From assembly GCF_003597395.2 (NCBI RefSeq), contig NC_133773.1, forward strand, positions 62,381,390-62,445,389: DNA of 64,000 nt, read 5' to 3'. The DNA comes from Chelonoidis abingdonii. Taxonomy: Eukaryota; Chordata; Testudines; Testudinidae. The notes beneath the pieces were generated by a model. That model had not been told where the DNA came from. It did not search any database and saw only the letters and a list, made by a program, of their open reading frames with translations. Positions 36,337 to 47,702 of the stretch are shown piece by piece (positions within the stretch are counted from its first letter, which is position 1; every line of letters starts with the position of its first letter). The translations under genes and the position numbers were made by a program.

Positions 36337-36596
36337 ATTCACAATCTTTAATGCAGTTACACTCACATACCCTCAGGAGGTAGGGTATTGTGTCTATTTT
36401 CACAGTTGGGGAACTGAAGCATAGAGAGGCTGAGGTCCAGATCCTCAAAGATATTTAGGCTCCTAACTTCCACTGATTGGGGATCTGGACCTAAGCAAAT
36501 TGCCCAAGGACACACAGCAATCTGTGGTGGAGCCCAGGTATCCTGAGTCCCAGGCTAGTGCCCTAATCACTGGACCATCCTTCCTTCAGAGTTAGT
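36337..36596 (-). repeat. MIR/CORE-SINE-like repeat, minus strand
   Basis: Plus strand reads 'ggggaactgaagcatagaga', 'ttgcccaaggacacacagca', 'tggagcccaggtatcctgag' and 'ccctaatcactggacc', the reverse complement of a MIR-type SINE. About 55 bp (near 36436-36488, 'cagatcctcaaagatattta') looks like a later insertion from another old repeat. Confidence 0.75.
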
Positions 36597-37002
36597 CATG
36601 TGCAGAAGCACCTTGCTCAATCAAAGCTTCAGACTCTCTTTGGATCCTTCTCTATATCATCCCTTCAGTTAGGTGTGGATGGTGACTGTGGAAGGGGAAG
36701 AGAAAGAGATGTGACATACCCCTGTGAGAAATTCATAGCCAACTCCCAGATTCCCAATCAGACGTTTGAGTTTCTGAGGGCTGGGTTCTAATTTTTTTCC
36801 TGCCTTTTTTTTTTTTTTAACCCATCAAGGACTGAGTTCAGGACCAATTTGTATATAGAGGAAATCAAATTAGAGTTGTTTATTTCCTCCTGGAATGGTA
36901 AAAGCTACTCTTCTTGAGAACAAGAATGATGACTCATTTTCTCCATCCATTCACAGCAGCATCATTCTGAACTTAAGTCATCAAGAGAAGTCTTGAGTGG
37001 GA

Positions 37003-37196
37003 GGAGGGATAGCTCAGTGGTTTGAGCATTGGCCTGCTAATGCTCAAACCTTCAATCCTTAAGGGGACCACTTAGGGATCCGGGGTAAAATCACTACTTG
37101 GTCCTGCTAGTCAAGGAAGGGGGCTGGACTTGCTGACCTTTCAAGGTCCCTTCCAGCCCTATGAGATAGGTATCGCTCTCTCTCTCTCTCTCTCTA
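37003..37196 (+). mobile_element. tRNA-derived SINE with CR1-like tail
   Basis: The head GGGATAGCTCAGTGGTTTGA (A-box-like) and CTTCAATCCTTAAG (B-box-like) is followed by the tail 'ttggtcctgctagtcaagga' and 'aggtcccttccagccct', then a (CT)n run. Same family as 10758-10944. Not a functional tRNA gene: no cloverleaf 3' half. Confidence 0.85.
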
Positions 37197-37203
37197 ATAT
37201 ATT

Positions 37204-37536
37204 CATGGCCAGCACTACCATTAGGCGGTCACCTAGGGGACCAGGATTCAGGGGGCAGCATTTTGTGCACTCCCCACGGGGCGCACAGCAGCTTCTGGTT
37301 CTGCTCCCGTCATGCCGCCGAAGAAGGACCTTCTGCCGATGTGCCGCGGGAAACGGCGGCAGGCAATTGAGCAGCTCAGTGACTGCTGCTGTTGCCTGCG
37401 GCATTTCGGCAGAGGGTCCTTCTTCGGCAGCGTGGTGGGAGTGGAACCAGAAGCTCCCGCGCGCCCTGTGGGGAGCGCACAAAATGCCACCCCCTCAATT
37501 CTGCCTAGGGCGCCAGAAACCCTGGCGCCGCTCCTG
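37204..37536. mobile_element. Foldback hAT-like MITE (333 bp)
   Basis: Long imperfect inverted arms (left 'gcattttgtgcactccccac', right reverse complement 'gcattttgtgcgctccccac'), so the whole element folds on itself. Flanks AATATATT (37196-37203) and TATATATT (37537-37544) match 7 of 8. The overlapping open frames on both strands are mirror images caused by the palindrome. Confidence 0.75.
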
Positions 37537-37623
37537 TATATATTTTAAATCTTTGCATGAGAAAGAACTGATGTTTTGAGGTGCTATGGCTCTAAAACAG
37601 CAGTCTTTTGGCTGGTTACTTAC

Positions 37624-37765
37624 ATTGTATGACCTGCAGTGCCTCTGCTTCCATTTAACCAGTACAATCTGTGCCACTACCAAGGTTGCAATGAGAATAA
37701 GAACCATCTCCATACGCATAGATTCGTGGCCATGGTGCTGTGCATGCATCTTCTGATGCTGAAGT
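37624..37765 (-). CDS. RNF175: RNF175 coding exon 3
   Basis: 142-nt minus-strand exon between acceptor CTGTTTTCAG and donor AAT|GTAAGT. It encodes LQHQKMHAQHHGHESM, then EMVLILIATLVVAQIVLVKW (first membrane helix) and KQRHCRSYN. The H-x-GHE-x-M signature and this helix are nearly identical to RNF121/RNF175. The first base completes the Lys codon begun in exon 2, and the exon ends in phase 0. Confidence 0.94.
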
Positions 37766-38313
37766 CTGAAAACAGAATGCATAAAATTAAAATGTACACA
37801 GTAGTCCATACTTTTTTTTGACAATGAGAAGCTGGGAGGAGGATAGCTGGAAATGCCCAGACAGACCTGAAGAAGATTGTGAGCTAGTAAATTAGGTGTT
37901 AGTCTGCAATGCAGTATGCCACTGCAGTTTTGGTCACTATACAGTAACTCCTCACTTACCGTTGTAGTTATGTTCCTGAAAAATGCGACTTTAAGTGAAA
38001 AGATGTTAAGCAAATCCAATTTCCCCATAAGGATTAAGTTTTAAGTTTTATAATTTTTAAACAAACAATTTAATGCTGGTACACAGTGATGATGACTGTG
38101 AAGCTTGGTTGAGGTGGAGGAGTCAGAGGGTAAGATATTTCCCAGGGAATGCCTTACTGCTAAATGATGAACTAGCAATTGGCTGAGCCCTCAAGGGTTA
38201 ACTCTCACACTCTACAAGGCAGCAGGAATGGAGGGAGGGGAGAGAGCATCACAGACAAAGACACACACCCTGTGTGTGTGAGAGAGAGAGAGATGAGCAT
38301 TTCCCCTTTAAGT

Positions 38314-38596
38314 CAGGGGCAGCTCTATGTTTTTTTTGCTGTCCCAAGCACAGCAGTCAGGCGGCCTTTGGCAGTGTTTCTGCGGGAGGTCCGCCAGTCC
38401 CACGGACTCGGTGGCGGTTCTGCAGGCGATCTGCCGGTCCCTTGCCTTCGTCATACCCGCTGCCGAATTGCTGCCGGGACCGAGGGACCTCCCGTAGAAA
38501 TGCTGCCGAAGGCTGCCTGACTGCCGCCCTCACAGCAACCGGCAGGCCGCCATCCCAGGCACGCGCTTGCTGCACTGGTGCCTGGAGCTGCCCCTG
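38314..38596. mobile_element. hAT MITE (283 bp) with perfect termini and target duplication
   Basis: Termini CAGGGGCAGCTC and GAGCTGCCCCTG are perfect 12-bp inverted repeats, flanked by identical 8-bp CTTTAAGT (38306-38313 and 38597-38604). The interior is itself palindromic ('ggcggcctttggcag', then 'ctgccgaaggctgcc'). Located in RNF175 intron 2. Confidence 0.95.
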
Positions 38597-38604
38597 CTTT
38601 AAGT

Positions 38605-41600
38605 ACACTGCCTTGTTAATTGGCTCAGCTTGCTGCTAGCAAGCTGTTTCCATCCTGAGCCCTGTCGGTGTCCCCCCTGCTCTATGGAAGATGGGGTAAG
38701 CAGGGTGCAGGAGCAGGGGGGGACACCCTGACGTTAACCCCCATCTTCCTCCCCTCCCACCTGCACAGCAAGCAGGAGTCTCGGGGAGCAGCACATGGCA
38801 ATGGGGGGAGGAGCAGCACATGGCAATGGGGGGAGGGACAGCTGCAATTGCTAGCCTGCTGGGCAGCTGCTGCACAGGGAACTTAGGGGAGTGGTGCGCT
38901 GCCGGTCCACCCTGGTTCCAAGCCCCCACCAGCTAGCTGCAACGAGCTGCTCTTCCTGCAAGCAGTCGACAAAGCAGGCAGCTGCCAAACAATGTTAGAA
39001 GGGAGCATTGCACAACTTTAAACAAGCATGTTCCCTAATTGATCAGCAACCGGGATGACTTTAAGTGAGGAGTTACTGTATATGAAACTATCAAATCACA
39101 GAGCTGGAAGGGAATTACACCATCTGTATAACTGCAGCCCTGCCTGGAATACAGGTTTCTATCTGGGTGCCTCAATAACAGAAAAATACTGACAAATTGA
39201 AAGGCGTTCAGAGAAAAGGAACACAAATTATTAGGGGGTTGGACTGACTTTAAGTACAAGCCAAATGCTGTTCAGTTTACCTATGCAATGGCTAATGGAG
39301 GCGAGGGGAGAAGAGGAGATGTCATAATAATCAACTTGTCCCTTATGCACATCAGAGAGAGAGAAAAATGGTACCTGGGGGCATAGTGGGAGAAAATTAA
39401 AAAATATAAAATTTAGCATGATTACCAGGAAAAACTTCATGACACTAATATTAATTAAATTCTTCCTAGGCAAATGGTAGAAGCTCCAGTGCTTGAGTTG
39501 TTTAGAACTAGACTGACTAAAACAAGAGAAAAACCATCCTGTACTGGCATGGCGATAGACTAGATGCTCTAATAGGTCCTTCTCCTCTCTAATTTCTGTT
39601 GACCCCATTCTAAACACAGAGAGGTCACAACTGAAGCCACAGAGACAAATTATCTTTCAATTTTTCATGTGTTTGCAAGAGGGTAGAATTCCAGTTGTCA
39701 CATCTGAACTGACCCTGGCATTTTGGTTCCAGGTCAGAAACAAAACTGGAAGGAGCCTTAAATTCTCTGCCTGTTTCCCTGTCTATAAAATGAGAATGAG
39801 CTCAGTTATTTATCTTCCTTACAAGGTCACTGTGAGGGTTAACTAGTTAATGCTTGTAAAAATTTGTTAAGTCAGAAAGTGCTATATAACAAATGCTAAG
39901 GGCTGAATCACAGAGCCTGGGAGGAAGAAAGGACCTATTTTCTGTTTTGGATCCCAAACCAGTCATTCTCATGATTAAAGCCCAAAGGTGAAAATCTTGA
40001 CAACTAAAAAATGATCCTACCATAAATTTGGGACCAACATTTTGTGAAATTTTGGGGTTGTCAAGACTGAACCTGACCTCTAGCCCTGCTTTGATCTGCA
40101 GCTTGAACCCCAGCTCTAGCCTCATCTGGGTCAAGATTTGAACCCAGAATTGGATGGAAATCTACTCTTTACTGCTAGTACTTCTCTGTAATGTGTCAGA
40201 TCAAAGCCCTGGATCCCACAATACTTTGAATGTTGAGGAAGTTTGGATCCAGAACTTAATGTCGTGGCTCTGCTTCTCAGAAAAGAGATGCTAGCTGCCT
40301 CTTTCCTAGTTTAAAACAGAAGTAGTGGTTGGAAGGGAAAAGATCATGATTTACCACTTCTCCTCTTGTCATACTGACTCTTCCGTTCAAAAAGCAATGA
40401 CTATTTGGCCTGTGCCAACATCATAGATGAGTGCAGTATAGCTACCCATCTTAGTCCCTTCTTCCTTCTCAGAAATGCAGCTTTATCAAAGTGTCCCTGT
40501 TAAGCTTATTCTACACAATACCCCCAAATGCACATTTGAAATATATCCCTTAATAACATTGTTTTCCACAAAGTAAAAAGGCTATCTAATCATAAATAAA
40601 ATATATAAACCTATAGATAAATATTATATAAACCTACCTGAAAGATTTTTCTGGCAGTCCCCAAAATCATAACACTGTTCTAGACTTCAATATAGAATGC
40701 AGTATATCACTTTAACAAAGATGATATGAGAGCTATAGAAGAGATATGAGAAGTACTTGTCAAACAGCATTGCAGAATTTAGCTGAATGACTCATGGTCA
40801 GACCACACTTTGAATTGCGGATGGGGAGACTGTTTATGTGTACGTTCTGAGTGTCAAAAAACACACACATTTCATGTTACAATAAAAGAATCACTTCTGC
40901 TATTTTATGGACACCACACTTGCTATAAATATTTTGAAGTGGCCAGTGAATGTGATGTACTTAGCATCTTCCTCCCAGAAGTAAAGTGCTCTGCTCTTAG
41001 AGTGCCGCCTGCTGGATAATTTACATGATGCTCATTCTGTTTCATCAGAGGAAGATGCTCATTCTGTTTCATCTCGAGCATGCTGGAATGATGGCCTTCT
41101 AAAAATAGCTGGAGTGGGGATGCATACAGCTTATATATGAGGGAAATTAAAATCTACTGTGATGGAGGGGAAAAAGGTGAAATGGTCACGTAACATGATC
41201 CCACTTTCTGTATATTAGCCCTGCTGGGTTGTTTACCCTTTTTTTTTTTAACCAATCAAAAAAATTGAGACATTTTCTTTATATTTTATTTGACTTGTGG
41301 AAAGAGATAGGAAGCACTAAATTTATTATATAGATCATCTTTAACTTATCAAGTAGAATACTATACTTTACTTTAATTAGTAAGAGAAATGCTAATTATT
41401 TTGCTGTCGAGTTGATTTAATGTGTAGAATAAAAAGTTCTTGAGCAGTATTTTCTAACTTTTCTGCCATGAATAAACCTTAGAGGAAATGTAAGTGATCT
41501 TTATGCTTAATACAGAAGATTAAGGAAAAAAGACTAGACTTTCTAAATCTAAAAACAAACATTTGGGATAACAGCTCTGCCAATTTTTAGAACTGCTATA

Positions 41601-41648
41601 ATGAAAACCAATATATAAAATCTACTGCTAATATGCAAACTCACTTAC
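38605..41648 (-). other. RNF175 intron 2 sequence; old repeats only
   Basis: A 22-bp direct repeat 'agcagcacatggcaatgggg' occurs at about 38788 and 38811. 39765-39905 resembles a plus-strand MIR-like SINE end ('ctgtctataaaatgagaatg', 'tcactgtgagggttaa'). No exon was noticed. Confidence 0.5.
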
Positions 41649-41686
41649 TTCCTTTGTTCCTCTGTTGATAATCTTAATGCATCTCC
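41649..41686 (-). CDS. RNF175: RNF175 coding exon 2 (38 nt)
   Basis: Very short minus-strand exon between acceptor TCTGTTTCAG and donor AA|GTAAGT. It encodes GDALRLSTEEQRK (the last codon completed by exon 3). LSTEEQRKLQHQKMHAQHH across the junction aligns without gaps to the RNF121/RNF175 N-terminal region (L-S-x-E-E/D, 16 residues before the GHE motif). Phase 0 entry fits exon 1. Too short for ordinary open-frame scans. Confidence 0.85.
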
Positions 41687-42790
41687 CTGAAACAGACACA
41701 AAACTAATATTATAGCTTGACAATGTACAATAGTCAGGTGGGTTTCCTTCTCAAAGTCCCCTTCCCCCTGTACCAATGGTAAGACACATTTAACTCAGAT
41801 ACATATGCCACAGTTTCCCTCAAGTAAACTATGGACTCCATCTCATTCCCCCAGAAATAGGTGAGGATTTCTGCCATTAATATCAGTGTGAGCAGGATCA
41901 AGGTCCCAAAACTGAATGAAAGACCAAACCCAAAATTTGTATCAGTTGGAATTTTTTTTGTGCTTGTTCTAGGATGGTACATTAAGATGCTGAATTTATG
42001 ATAAAACATAATGTCCTTTACCTTTCTCCTTAAATCCCTGGGGATAAAATATAGCAATTGCATAAAAAAATTATCAGGTTGAGTTTAAAGCTAAGTATAG
42101 ACCTACAAATATAAAGCCTAATTCTGCAGTTGCTACTGGTATGATTTGTCCTATTTAAGTCCCATAGAGCCATAGTATCGTTCACATAAGTAAGGGCTGA
42201 TGGATCAAGCCCAGAGAATGAAGTGTCTAGATATTGCGTATTAAAATTGGTTGAAATATTTAATTCAAAACTTTTTAAAACTTAAAGTAGGTTAGTTATG
42301 AAGATGAAATGTGTACATGAAAATTTGTTTTTCTTCAAAATATTCTGATTTTTAAAATTTGAAACAAATGAAAAACTGCTATTTCTTTTTAAAATAAAAA
42401 CTGAAGATGCACTCTCCTTTTTCAGTGGCAAGTGAAAAAAGGGGGATATAGAGAAGGGAAAGACAGAGGAAGGGGAAATACTAAAAATAGATTTCTGTTT
42501 TTCTGATTTTCCGTTAAAACGCACAAGTTTAAAATTTTTTGCAAAAAAATTCCAGAAAATTATTTATTGAAAATTTTCACAAAACATTCTTGGCATTTTG
42601 CAACCAGTTTTATTTTATATATAATCCTGTTAATACATTTGGATTAAATCCTGAGAACATATTGACTACAATGGGATTACTCATGTGCATACATTTTACA
42701 TTCATTTTATTTATTTAGAGGTATTTCTAGGGTGCTGTTTGCTATAAGAATCCTAACATAGGACTTAAAGCAAAATGCCAGCACAAGGGA

Positions 42791-42867
42791 GTATCTAGGG
42801 CTAGCCTGTAACTTTTTAATCTACCTGAATAGGATAGATTAAAAAGTTACAGGCTAGCCCTAGATAC
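42791..42867. repeat. Perfect hairpin: 32-bp arms, 13-nt loop
   Basis: Left arm 42791-42822 (starts GTATCTAGGGCTAGCC) and right arm 42836-42867 are exact reverse complements, with loop ACCTGAATAGGAT. It lies in intron 1 of RNF175, and an RNA from either strand would fold into a 77-nt stem-loop of pre-miRNA size. Perfect arms imply a young or maintained structure. Confidence 0.95.
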
Positions 42868-42900
42868 CCAAGGGGTATGCCCAAGGGGATGCCCAAGGTA

Positions 42901-42979
42901 GATGCTCAAGGGAATTGAGAGTTGCAATTCCTGCACCAACCCACAGCAGGAATTGCAACTCTCAATCCCCTTGGGCATC
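42901..42979. repeat. Second hairpin: 34-bp arms, 11-nt loop
   Basis: Left arm 42901-42934 and right arm 42946-42979 pair at 32 of 34 positions, with a perfect 21-bp core (ATTGAGAGTTGCAATTCCTGC). The 33 bases between the two hairpins are degenerate copies of 'caaggggatgcc', related to the outer part of these arms. Confidence 0.95.
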
Positions 42980-43137
42980 TAACTGCCATGGAACCAAAGC
43001 TCTTCCCACTCTCTGCCCCATCCCATCCCTTGACCACCATTTGTTTGCAGGAGGAAATATCAAGCAAGTAGTTCCTGCTCTCTTCTCTATGGCTGGAGCT
43101 TCACAGGAGTAAGGGGAGGTGTGGGAGGGGAAGTACT

Positions 43138-43967
43138 TAGGGTGACCAGATTGCAAGAGTAAAATATTGGGACATGTGGGGGAGGGGAAGCCACAGTCCC
43201 CACCTGAACCATGAGGGAGGGAGGTGCATAGCCCTAGGAAGCTGCAAGGGAGGCACATGGCCTGGCTCCAGCCTCCTCTACAAGCCACGGGGACACACGG
43301 CCCAGCTCCAGCCCTAACTGCAAGCTGCGGGTCGGGGGCACACGGTCCTGGCTCTGGCTTCCACCGCAAGCCAGGATTGGATGGCCCTGGCTCCAGCCCC
43401 CACCGCAAGGGGGGGTTCTCAGGGCTGGGCCAGTGAGTAGGAGCATGGGAGAGGGGTTTGGGGTGCTGACTCCTGGAGGGAGTTTGGGTGCAGGAGGGAG
43501 CTCAGGGTTGGGGCAGGGACTTGATGTGCGGAAGGGGGTGCAGGTTCCAGGCGGCGCTTACCTCAGGCGGCTCCCCAGAAGTAGCAACATTTCCCTCCTG
43601 GGGTCCTAGGCTGAGATGCGGCTATGCGGCCCTGTGTGCTACCTCGCCTGCAGGAGCCGCCTCCACAGCTCCCATTAGCCATTGTTCCCAGCCAATAGGA
43701 GCTGTAGAGCTGGCACTCATGGTGGGGCCAGCATGCAGAGCCTTCCAGGCTGTCCCTGCACCTAGGACCCAGAAGGCTATGTCACCACTTCTGGGGAGCT
43801 GTGTGGAGCCGGCTGGGTAGGGAGCCTGCCAGCCCCGTGCCAACCAGAGGCCTGGCAACCCTACAATATCAGGACAAATGGCATCCCAGTCGTACATCGG
43901 TCAAGATGTGGGACAGAATTCAATACTGGGACAGTCCCAATTTTATCAGGATGTCTGGTCACCCTAG
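43138..43967. mobile_element. Composite hAT-like element with GC-rich core
   Basis: The left end TAGGGTGACCAGATTG and right end GTCTGGTCACCCTA are inverted and match the 119-bp MITE at 36184. The flanks share AGTACT (left GAAGTACT, right AAAGTACT two bases after the end), an imperfect target duplication. The core (43200-43860) contains 'gcaagccacgggg' reiterations and the same 'gtgcaggagggag' block as 7548 and 34385. Confidence 0.75.
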
Positions 43968-46379
43968 AAAAGTACTCCTCTGGACAGCTGCGACATTGAT
44001 TCTGAGTCTAATCAGCAAGGGTTACAAAACACAAACTTTATTTACTCTGTGTGTGTGTGCATGCTCATGTGCACACACTAATGTGACTCTAAAATTACTT
44101 AATTCTGAAACTGCACATTTGCAAAGTTCTCTCTAGAAATCAGTTGAAAACAAGTTAAAAAGGCTGCAGTTATGCTGAAGAACTGGAAATGGCACTGCAC
44201 TGTATTCACATTACCTAGCTACTAATGTATCTAATCATCTTGCAGAATTGATAACTTTTAGACCATGTTAAAACATTTCCTGTAATACTAGTCAGTCTTA
44301 GTTTTGCTGTCATTCTACCAAAAGGTTGGTAATGTAATTAGGAGTCACCAGGTCATTTTCCTCAAGATCACAAATACTTACACCCTGTCTGTTGGACTGA
44401 TCTATTTAGAAAGAAAAGTGCTTGAAAAACAGTCACTCATTTGATGGTATTGAACCATGCTCGCTGTATGTATATGTGCACGAACAGGTGGAAGGGGAAG
44501 AAATTTGGGAGTAATATTGGGACACTTTTAACCCAAGATAGTAGGTCAAGGTTTAAAAAAAAAAAAATTGTCTGTTTTTAGATGGCTGTAGGCTTTAGTA
44601 TCAATATAGAAAGCACGCTCAGCATAATGTTGTATAAAGAGCTCTGCCACAGGAATTCACCTCTTTTCATGCATATTTCCTTAGTAATGAAGAATGAGAG
44701 ACAGAAAAACAAAAATATCTGCTCTGTATGTAAAATCCTTACTATATAGATTATCTTTCAAAAGTTGCTGTTTACCCTATCTGTCAAAGCTGCTGATGGC
44801 AAAGACTAGAATTTATTTACGCAGCAAAAAACAAGTTCAGAGTGTCTGTCAGGTGAAAAGTGCTCCCTAATGAAGTGTAAACCAATATCCTCCATTTTAA
44901 AAATGTACAGCACTGGAAAACAGACTGCAGGAAAAAATTCTTTGTTGACAGAGGGATGGACTAGATTACCTAAAAGGTATTTCCAATCTGTAATTTTACA
45001 TGACTATGAAACACAACCACAGGTAAATCCCATACTTGTTTTTTGACCAGCTAATTACACTGTGGGAAAATATACAGACTGGAAATATGAGTGTAGACAA
45101 GTAGATACTGTAGTGTACAATTCTTATTTCCTGAATTCATCTCTTGTTTGGGTGACTAACAGGTTTGCTTTTTCTCTTTATCACACTCTTCAATAAAGAC
45201 ATGGCTATCTGCACCTCCTGCGATAATTATCATATTGGTCTAAGTTTACACTGTACAATTTTGTTCCTATTTTTCAGAACCTGTTTATTGTGTATCTTGT
45301 CTTAAATTAGACTGCAAAGCCCTTGGGGCAGGCACCATGTATTCTTATCCACCTGTACAACACCCAGCACAAACGAGCCTCGCTCCTGATTGGGGCCTTT
45401 GGATGCTACGAAGATACAGATTAATAATACTTATTAATAGAACAGTTGTTATGTATGGAGACCTAATACCATTGTTCTAAGGGCCTCTGCAAAGTTTTTA
45501 CAGTGTGTGTACATATGTATGTACATACTCTTTGGGGGAGAGCCAGAAAGTCCTGCTGCATGGGCTGGCAGTCCACAAACCCAAAAACTAAGTGTTCCCT
45601 CAAGCAGGAGGAAGGGAAATATCTATGTTTGGGATTTGTTCTGAGACACAGTTTAAGTCTCTCCCCTGGGTGTATGTGCTTAAATGAGACATTTAGTATC
45701 CCATTAATTAATTAATTGTTTTGTAAAGAACTTTGGGATGGAAGATACTAGTGGAAAGAACAGGCTTGATTTGGCAAATCTTTTTACATGTTAATAAAGG
45801 CTTTCAGGATCAAACCTGTAACCTGCAGTTGTTAAAATCTCCCTCACTCAGCTCATTACTTTGTGATACCCCTGGAGCATAAGGAATTATTCATGGGTTT
45901 TCTTCTTAGTCTGTAGTTTTTGCTTCTTGCTTCTCATTTTTGTTTAGAAAAGAGTTGTGATTTGGGGCCCAGATGTAAGCAGAAGCTATAGCGTAAGGCC
46001 TGCAATATTATTTGGGCGAGTAAGTGCTACGCAAGGTAAGAACGTGTTGCAGATCTGGCTTACATTGAAGGTCAGGCAGGGGAAACTGATAAATAATTGC
46101 TACAGCAAAAAGACACTGAGTCAAATCTCTCTGGCAGAGTTCGGTTTTTTTTCACACAACTTTGAAATGTTTAATAAAGTGGGATTAATAATAACAGCGA
46201 AATTACAGTGAATTGATACAAACCCCTAAGAACCAAGATCTTCCTCCATATTTGTACAACTTCCCCATGCTATGATCCCCTCTCAAATGACCCCCCCTAA
46301 CATGCTAAAACAGCAACTACGCTACACAACCCCCACCCTCAGCTGATACAAACCCTTCTCCCAGTAACACACCTTCCCC
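43968..46379 (-). other. RNF175 intron 1 sequence; no exon seen
   Basis: 45305-45425 is a recognisable old amniote repeat ('gcaaagcccttggggcaggc', 'ggggcctttggatgctac'). The remainder is unremarkable A+T-rich sequence. Confidence 0.5.
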
Positions 46380-46845
46380 TCCACTCCACACCCACGTATA
46401 CAGCGTCCTCCCGGCCCCACAATCAACGGCACTGTTGAGAAACCTGGCTCTGAGCTGTCCTCACTGACTTCTATGGGGGCGGACTTGGGTTCTGGCTCCC
46501 ATCCCGCATTGCTTCACGGAAGAGGGGGGATTGGGGCCCCCAGCGCGGCTGCTCCAGCGCTGCCGTTACCTGTTCGTTCCAGTCCTGGAATCCCTGGAAC
46601 TGTGCCGTGGCCAGGCCCATGGCCCTGCTCCCCCTGGCACTCTAGTGCGGAGCCGTGGCCGCCCCTGAGCAGTGGCTCCCGGCGGCAGCATCCCTGCAGC
46701 GGAGCGGTCGGGCGGGCTGGGTGCCAGGCAGGACTGACTAGGAGCCCGGTGGTATCGGGAGAGGGGGCCTGGCAGCTATGCGAGGGCAGGGCTGATTCAT
46801 GGAAATTGGCAGTTGCGCTGGGAGGCCCGTTTTCAGAAATGGCTG
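46380..46845 (-). promoter_or_regulatory. CpG-rich promoter region of RNF175
   Basis: A CpG-dense block around 46480-46760 surrounds the inferred first coding exon, consistent with a CpG-island promoter reading leftward. The upstream boundary is cut by a solo LTR starting at 46846, only 225 bp from the start codon. The 126-codon plus-strand frame here lacks any recognisable domain and is a composition shadow. Confidence 0.65.
46570..46620 (-). CDS. RNF175: RNF175 coding exon 1
   Basis: RNF175 is a paralogue of RNF121, a multi-spanning ER/Golgi RING-type E3 ligase. This exon encodes the 17-residue N-terminus MGLATAQFQGFQDWNEQ, ending at donor CAG|GTAACG in phase 0, which suits exon 2. The ATG (plus 46618-46620) has a good context (GCCATGG) and an in-frame TAG lies eight codons upstream. 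The N-terminus is poorly conserved in the family, so this exon is assigned from CpG context, phase and position, less surely than the others. The five exons give about 165 residues. The remaining membrane segments and the C-terminal RING finger are not seen. Confidence 0.65.
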
Positions 46846-47702
46846 TGTCATAAACAGATTGTTAAGGGTTAATGTCTTTTACCTGTAAAGGGTTAAAAAG
46901 CTCAGTGAACCTGGCTGACACCTGACCAAAGGACCAATCGGGAGACAAGATACTTTCAAATCTTGGTGGAGGGAAGTCTTTGTTTTGTGCTGTTTGTGGT
47001 GTTCTTTGTTCGCTCTTGGGGCTAAGAGGGACCAGACGTGCAACCAGCTTTCTTCAATCTTTCTGAAACAGTCTCTCATGTTCAAAAAATAGTAAGTACT
47101 AGCTAGAAGGCAGATTAGTCTTTTGTTTGTTTTCTTTATTTGCAAATATGTGTTTTGCCGGAAGGATATTTTACCTCTGTTTGCTGTAACTTGTAACTTA
47201 GGCTAGGGGGAGGGAGTCCCTCTAGTCTATGTATAGCTGAAGACCCTGTAAACATTTTCTATCCTGGTTTTACAGAGATAATTTTTACTTTTTCTTCATT
47301 AGATTAAAAGTTTCTTTTTTTAAGAACCTGATTGATTTTTTCCTTGTTTAAGGACCCAAGGGATTTGGTCTGAACTCACCAGCGGAGTGGTGGGGGAAAG
47401 AAAGGGAGGGAAAGGTTAATGCCTCTCTTGTTTTAAGGTTCAAGGAGTTTGATCACAGTGATCTCTCAGGGAAAGTCTGGGAGGGGGTAAAGAGGGGGAT
47501 TGGTTATTTCTCTTTGTTGGTTAAGACCCAAGGGTTTGGTCTTGGATTTCCCCCGGAAAGGGTTTGGGACAGGAAGTGTACCAAAACACTATATTTGGTT
47601 GGTAGGCAGCGCATCAGATTAGAGAAATTTAGCTTAGAAGGTAACATGAAGTCCCCATTTCTGGATGGCTAAAGTTCAAAGGTGGGAATAATACCTTGGA
47701 CA
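46846..47702 (+). mobile_element. Solo LTR with 5-bp target duplication
   Basis: Starts TGTCATAAACAG and ends CTTGGACA; identical GGCTG flanks on both sides (46841-46845 and 47703-47707). Length 857 bp. The T/A-rich middle holds phrases such as 'gattttttccttgtttaagg'. No internal genes. Whether it is of Ty3/Gypsy or retroviral origin cannot be told from the LTR alone. Confidence 0.9.

Noticed and set aside
37003..37075. tRNA gene on the plus strand.
   Set aside because: The A- and B-box-like parts are followed by a SINE body and tail, not an acceptor stem, and a sister copy exists at 10758-10944.
37159..37579. Several overlapping frames on both strands with mirrored composition.
   Set aside because: They lie in the foldback MITE 37204-37536. 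The palindrome makes similar frames on each strand.
37624..37758. Alternative acceptor (ACTTCAG|CAT) for RNF175 exon 3 joined directly to exon 1.
   Set aside because: It gave a plausible alignment at first, but the 38-nt exon at 41649-41686 fits family sequence and phase better with the 37765 acceptor.
41734..42063. Minus-strand frame of 109 codons with a hydrophobic stretch (LSFSFGTLILLTLILMAEIL), close to RNF175 exon 2.
   Set aside because: It does not match RNF175/RNF121, has no convincing acceptor/donor pair, and no family was recognised. A chance or repeat-derived frame is more likely; a database search would settle it.
46473..46853. 126-codon plus-strand frame in the CpG island.
   Set aside because: It overlaps RNF175 exon 1 antisense, has Gly/Ala/Pro-rich random composition and no domain.
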